Shown here piece after piece: positions 6,977 through 9,443 of a DNA stretch of 9,443 bases (positions are counted from its first letter, which is position 1; each line of letters opens with the position of its first letter). This DNA comes from Nitrospirota bacterium. GTDB lineage: Bacteria > Nitrospirota > Nitrospiria > Nitrospirales > UBA8639. The position numbers and the translations under genes were made by a program. The notes beneath the pieces were generated by a model. It saw only the letters and a list, made by a program, of their open reading frames with translations, was not told the origin of the DNA and made no database searches. Location of the stretch: assembly GCA_029881175.1 (NCBI GenBank), contig JAOUNC010000073.1, positions 1 through 9,443 on the forward strand. The letters are read 5' to 3'.

Positions 6977-7136
6977 GAGCCTATCGGGCTTAGGGAATCG
7001 AGAGCGAAAAAGGGGCTGAGCAAGGCCAGATTTTGGCGGCCAGCCCATGGTGGGACTATGGTCCAAGAAATCGACGAAATATGGGCCGCTTAGACACTTT
7101 TGTAACCCATTCTCTCTTAAGTCCGACAGGCTCCTA
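6974..7136. mobile_element. MITE-like element with 19-bp terminal inverted repeats
   Basis: The left end 6974-6992 (TAGGAGCCTATCGGGCTTA) and the reverse complement of the right end 7118-7136 (TAGGAGCCTGTCGGACTTA) match at 17 of 19 positions. The element is 163 bp including TA at both ends, fitting a TA target duplication as used by IS630/Tc1-type transposases; a CTAG duplication (6973-6976, 7134-7137) is equally possible. It encodes no transposase. The core can fold: GCGG and CCCAT (7036-7039, 7044-7048) pair with ATGGGCCGC (7081-7089), and GGAC-TATG-GTCC forms a perfect hairpin at 7053-7064. The left end supplies the TAG stop of the HDOD-GGDEF gene. Removing the element with one TA would leave CGC-TAG-GCC, so the reading frame end is unchanged. 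Confidence 0.7.
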
Positions 7137-7328
7137 GGCCAACACCGTTCCTGCTCCATCCTTCTCGCCTTTCTCACTCGGTTTTGAACATAGCCGCAAT
7201 GTCTTGGGGCTTTCTATAGATTCTTCGGACACCCAGCTCGACTGCCCTTCACTCTTGCTCAATAACGTCTCCGACTGAACTTGCCCCAACAAAAAATTTT
7301 CGCTAAAAATACGCCGAGGACGTTGCCG
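7137..7328. other. Intergenic region between MITE and VOC gene
   Basis: These 192 bases hold no gene in a convincing frame. ACACCG at 7142-7147 is complementary to CGGTGT at 6963-6968 on the far side of the MITE. Before insertion the two would have formed a 6-bp stem with a 12-base loop across the stop codon of the HDOD-GGDEF gene, possibly a weak terminator. A TTGCCC-N17-TAAAAA pair (7281-7309) is a poor promoter candidate for the VOC gene, because its start point would fall on the ribosome-binding site. Confidence 0.4.
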
Positions 7329-7781
7329 ATGAATACAGCCATCTTTCATCTTTCTTTTCCTGTTCGTGATATCGCGTCGACCAGAGAATTTTATGTCTTA
7401 GGCTTAGGGTGCAAAATCGGTCGACAATCAGCGGTGGCCATGATGCTCGATTTTCATGGGAATCAACTTGTCGCGCATGTCACAGACAAACCAGGGCCGC
7501 CACAACTCAACATTTACCCACGGCACTTCGGTTTAGTCTTTGAAACGGAAGAGGAATGGAACGCATGGCGGGATCGCGCACAGAAGAAACGACTAGAGTT
7601 TTTTCGAGAACCTCATCGGCGTTTTGCAGGTACGCCTCTGGAGCACCTGAGTTTTTTCCTCAAAGACCCCTCGGGCAATATCCTGGAATTCAAATTTTAT
7701 CTCAATGCCAATGCCATCTTTGGGGAGCAAACCTTTTCCCAGATTGGCGACGAGCACGAACGCCGCGCATACGAGAAATAA
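7329..7781 (+). CDS. VOC-family (glyoxalase/dioxygenase-fold) protein
   Basis: The 150-residue protein carries two beta-alpha-beta-beta-beta modules of the vicinal oxygen chelate fold. Strand 1 is AIFHLSFPVRDI (4-15), followed by the TREFYVLGLG helix region (18-27). Module two opens with YPRHFGLVF (63-71), and EHLSFFLKDPSGNILEFKFY (105-124) closes the fold. His7, His66 and Glu120 sit where VOC enzymes place metal ligands, so a metal-dependent enzyme is likely; the substrate cannot be told from sequence. Start: ATG 7329 is preferred to an in-frame TTG at 7281 because GAGGA (7316-7320) is spaced correctly before it and the fold begins immediately. The gene ends 37 bases from the convergent bcp gene. 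Small VOC proteins of this kind are often annotated as glyoxalase or bleomycin-resistance relatives; neither activity is implied here. Confidence 0.88.
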   Translation: MNTAIFHLSFPVRDIASTREFYVLGLGCKIGRQSAVAMMLDFHGNQLVAHVTDKPGPPQLNIYPRHFGLVFETEEEWNAWRDRAQKKRLEFFREPHRRFAGTPLEHLSFFLKDPSGNILEFKFYLNANAIFGEQTFSQIGDEHERRAYEK

Positions 7782-7818
7782 CAGATTCCTCCCCGATTCC
7801 CGATTCCTCTAAGTTCCG

Positions 7819-8448
7819 CTACCCTAACGCCTCGAGAACTTCCTCATAATGGCCATCCACTTTCACCTTGGGGAACACATGGCTAATGATCCCATCTTTC
7901 GTGATGATCACTGTAGTCCGTTCAATCCCCATATACTTCCGACCGTACATTGATTTCTCTTTCCAGACGCCATAAGCCTGAATCATGGCTTTCGATTCAT
8001 CACTCAGCAAGGGGAAATTTAAATCGAATTTTTTCGAAAACTTTTGATGAGACGCCACAGAATCAGCACTCACACCCAACACGACCGCTCCTTTCTTTCG
8101 AATCGCTTGCAAACCATCCCTGAACGAACAGGCCTCTTTCGTACAACCCGAGGTATCATCTTTGGGATAAAAGAACAGCACGATTGTTTGTCCTTTTAGC
8201 TCCGACAATTTCACAACCTGCCCTTTCTCATTGGGCAAAGAAAAGGCCGGCGCTCGACTGCCAACATTGAGCCCACCGGTTGCAGCAGCTCCCTTTTCCT
8301 TCGAGAAAATTGTCGCGCTTTTCTTAGCAACCGACGGAGCCGATTTCTTTTCACTTGTCTTCCGAAGAGTCCCCTGGGCTTTCGCCACTGTTTTCATCAC
8401 ACCCGTCACCGGCTTCTTCCCCGGACTGGCTTTCGTCTTTGACGGCAT
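7819..8448 (-). CDS. bcp: BCP/PrxQ-type thioredoxin-dependent peroxiredoxin with Lys-rich N-terminal tail
   Basis: The enzyme reduces hydrogen peroxide and organic peroxides using thioredoxin. The thioredoxin-fold domain spans about residues 60-209. The peroxidatic cysteine is C102 in FFYPKDDTSGCTKEAC, and C107, five residues later, is the resolving cysteine typical of BCP. GVSADSVASHQKF (124-136), FPLLSD (145-150) and the ERTTVIITKDG segment near 176-186 are family landmarks. The unusual part is residues 1-58: rich in Lys, Ala, Ser and Thr, with no hydrophobic signal core, unlike the usual roughly 155-residue enzyme. The ATG at 8448 is well supported by AAGGAG seven bases before it, so the tail is probably translated. 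It resembles histone H1-like or AlgP-like basic tails, which suggests nucleic-acid or surface binding (inference). The gene is convergent with the VOC gene and 249 bases downstream of the coiled-coil gene. Confidence 0.93.
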   Translation of the reverse strand: MPSKTKASPGKKPVTGVMKTVAKAQGTLRKTSEKKSAPSVAKKSATIFSKEKGAAATGGLNVGSRAPAFSLPNEKGQVVKLSELKGQTIVLFFYPKDDTSGCTKEACSFRDGLQAIRKKGAVVLGVSADSVASHQKFSKKFDLNFPLLSDESKAMIQAYGVWKEKSMYGRKYMGIERTTVIITKDGIISHVFPKVKVDGHYEEVLEALG

Positions 8449-8697
8449 TGCTATCTCCTTTTGAAAAATATTGAAAAATTACGTTCGTGACAATTCGGCT
8501 ATTCTACAATGTTACAAGCGGGTAGTTCCTCTATTTCTGAAAATTCTCTCGATCGCATTTGACCAAAAGGCTTCCCACAGACTACTTCTCCTCAGGCACC
8601 CAGCTTATTGGCGTCAGCACAAAAACATGAAGCACATTATATTGGATATTGGCAAACGATAAAAACAGGGAATGAGGAACGCGAAACGCAGGGAGGA
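8449..8697. other. Intergenic region upstream of bcp
   Basis: These 249 bases lie between two minus-strand genes. A perfect TATAAT exists on the minus strand (complement of 8636-8641) but no good -35 box stands 16-18 bases upstream, so a promoter there is tentative. After the coiled-coil gene's stop there is no strong hairpin with a T-run, so read-through into bcp is possible. No small gene or known RNA is recognised. Confidence 0.4.
8455..8460 (-). promoter_or_regulatory. Shine-Dalgarno site that fixes the bcp start
   Basis: On the minus strand AAGGAG is followed by seven bases and ATG 8448. This supports translation of the lysine-rich tail rather than initiation at an internal codon such as Met18. 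Confidence 0.75.
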
Positions 8698-9126
8698 TTA
8701 GGCGATAGATTCTTCCACGGGCAACGAAGCGGAAACGAGTGAGGTATAGGCACTGAGACGGCTTTCCAAGTTTTTAATTTCTTTGTCTTTCTTTGAGAGC
8801 TCCATTTCCAATAAATTATTTTGGAGTTCCGCATTTCGGAGTTCATCCTGAAGGCTTTGTAATTCAGGATGAAAGCGGTCGAGCTTTTGCTGAGTATCTT
8901 CCAACTCACTTGAAAGTCGAGCTTTCGTACTCTGGAATTCTTTGGTTAATTGTACATGGCTATCCTGTAATTTCTGCACATCTTTGGCGTTTTCTTCTTT
9001 CACCGTAGACAATTGAGCCTCAAGACTAATAACCTGATCTTGCAAAGCAGATTTTTCGTCACGCAAGGCATCCACAAGGGTTTCAACTTCCTCTAGAAGA
9101 TCAGCAATATCTTTTTTTTCAGACAT
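8698..9126 (-). CDS. Coiled-coil protein of unknown function (142 aa)
   Basis: The protein is nearly one continuous helix. Heptad-like Leu/Val spacing runs from about residue 8 to 86, a single Pro87 in FHPEL breaks it, and a second coil covers about 90-117 before a short Ser/Val-rich end. It contains no Gly, Cys or Trp and is rich in Glu, Lys, Gln and Leu. There is no signal peptide or membrane segment, so it is cytoplasmic, probably a rod-like dimer. Size and composition recall small division or scaffold proteins such as ZapB-like factors, but no diagnostic motif supports that. ATG 9126 is the first in frame; GAGAG about nine bases before it is a modest ribosome-binding site. It is divergent from the Rrf2-family gene, with a 250-base spacer, and is followed on the same strand by bcp. 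Confidence 0.8.
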   Translation of the reverse strand: MSEKKDIADLLEEVETLVDALRDEKSALQDQVISLEAQLSTVKEENAKDVQKLQDSHVQLTKEFQSTKARLSSELEDTQQKLDRFHPELQSLQDELRNAELQNNLLEMELSKKDKEIKNLESRLSAYTSLVSASLPVEESIA

Positions 9127-9313
9127 AAATCAGCTCTCATTGGCAGAATGTGAAAATTCTCGCTATTGTTTGAATACCGTATCGGCGAATTTCCCTTGAA
9201 TATTAAGGCTTTACTGCATTGAAATGCCGTGAGGCCCTCGCTCCATTTTTTGACATCTTTTATTTTTTTGGTTTTTTGGTGCCTAGGGGCTAGGTAAATG
9301 GCTGTTTTCGTTC

Positions 9314-9342
9314 TTGACAATTTTCGATACAATGAATTAAAT
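9314..9342 (+). promoter_or_regulatory. Sigma70-type promoter for the Rrf2-family gene
   Basis: A perfect TTGACA (9314-9319), a 17-base spacer and TTAAAT (9337-9342, four of six matches) give a predicted start near 9349, about 28 bases before the ATG. T-rich runs between 9246 and 9277 lie upstream and may bend the DNA or act as an UP-type element. Confidence 0.55.
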
Positions 9343-9366
9343 ATACTATTCCTATCGTTTTAGTAT
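9343..9366. promoter_or_regulatory. 24-bp dyad, candidate operator of the Rrf2-family regulator
   Basis: ATACTA (9343-9348) and TAGTAT (9361-9366) form a perfect inverted repeat with a 12-base centre, spanning the predicted transcription start. Known Rrf2-family sites, such as type 1 IscR sites, are dyads of about 25 bp ending in ATA...TAT. Autorepression is therefore a natural reading, though the inner bases do not match the IscR consensus well. Confidence 0.45.
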
Positions 9367-9376
9367 GAATTGAGCA

Positions 9377-9443
9377 ATGAACCGATTTCCCATTAAAGTG
9401 ACGTACGGAATTATGGCCACAATTGAGCTTGCGCGCCATGGCC
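9377..9443 (+). CDS. Rrf2-family transcriptional regulator, N-terminal fragment
   Basis: Only 22 residues are present before the window ends. They read M-N-R-F-P-I-K-V-T-Y-G-I-M-A-T-I-E-L-A-R-H-G. The spacing of K-x-x-Y-G-x-x-A-x-x-x-L-A resembles the first helix of the Rrf2 winged-helix domain (IscR, NsrR, CymR, RsrR), where the common form is S-x-K-x-x-Y-x-L-R-A-L-x-x-L-A. The cysteines that would bind a cluster lie beyond the edge, so the sensed signal cannot be judged. The ATG follows a promoter and a dyad that may be its own operator. The ribosome-binding site is weak (GAG, four bases before the ATG). Confidence 0.65.
   Translation, partial: MNRFPIKVTYGIMATIELARHG

Noticed and set aside
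6968..7177. 69-residue minus-strand frame over the MITE
   Set aside because: It runs through both inverted repeats and has no homology I can recognise; an open frame by chance in a small element.
7784..7807. Three GATTCC repeats between the VOC and bcp genes
   Set aside because: Too short and irregular to support a function or a tandem array.
8465..8493. TTGTCA-N17-TATTTT promoter for bcp on the minus strand
   Set aside because: Its start point would fall inside the Shine-Dalgarno site, leaving no usable leader.
9282..9294. CCTAG-GGG-CTAGG hairpin beside T-runs as a terminator
   Set aside because: The T-runs precede the hairpin on the plus strand and become A-runs after it on the minus strand, so it suits neither direction.

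Overview
The window is ordinary bacterial chromosome of about 50% GC, densely coding on both strands. No rRNA, tRNA, CRISPR array or phage module is visible. Gene content fits a Gram-negative, probably a Nitrospira-like (Nitrospirota) bacterium. The pointers are an exosortase/PEP-CTERM-type CAAX-protease relative, a membrane-fused spermidine-synthase-like protein, murJ followed by dtd and a conserved unknown gene, and a BCP peroxiredoxin with a lysine-rich tail. This lineage call is inference from gene style, not a search result.

Layout. Bases 1-2041, minus strand: the N-terminal part of a CPBP/CAAX-protease-like membrane protein (cut by the left edge), preceded on the same strand by a 517-residue membrane protein with a spermidine-synthase-like domain. 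Bases 2042-2224: a divergent promoter region with a good sigma70-type promoter on each side. Bases 2225-4984, plus strand: a tight run murJ (lipid II flippase), dtd (D-aminoacyl-tRNA deacylase) and a conserved gene of unknown function. Bases 4985-5449: a 465-base stretch without a convincing gene; its second half is rich in small inverted repeats and forms the probable leader of the next gene. Bases 5450-6976: an HDOD-GGDEF protein with an intact diguanylate cyclase signature and inhibitory I-site. Bases 6974-7136: a 163-bp MITE-like element with 19-bp terminal inverted repeats, lying exactly on the stop codon of the HDOD-GGDEF gene. Bases 7329-7781: a VOC (glyoxalase-fold) protein, convergent with a BCP/PrxQ peroxiredoxin (7819-8448, minus). 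Bases 8698-9126, minus: an almost pure coiled-coil protein without Gly, Cys or Trp. Bases 9377-9443: the start of an Rrf2-family regulator whose promoter overlaps a 24-bp dyad that may be its own operator.

The genes fall into separate small units rather than one pathway: envelope assembly and translation quality control (murJ-dtd-unknown), c-di-GMP signalling (HDOD-GGDEF), and stress or redox functions (VOC, BCP, Rrf2). No clear new multi-gene system is visible. The best leads are the MITE on a stop codon, the structured leader before the c-di-GMP enzyme, the conserved unknown gene next to dtd, the degenerate spermidine-synthase active site and the histone-tail-like extension on BCP.
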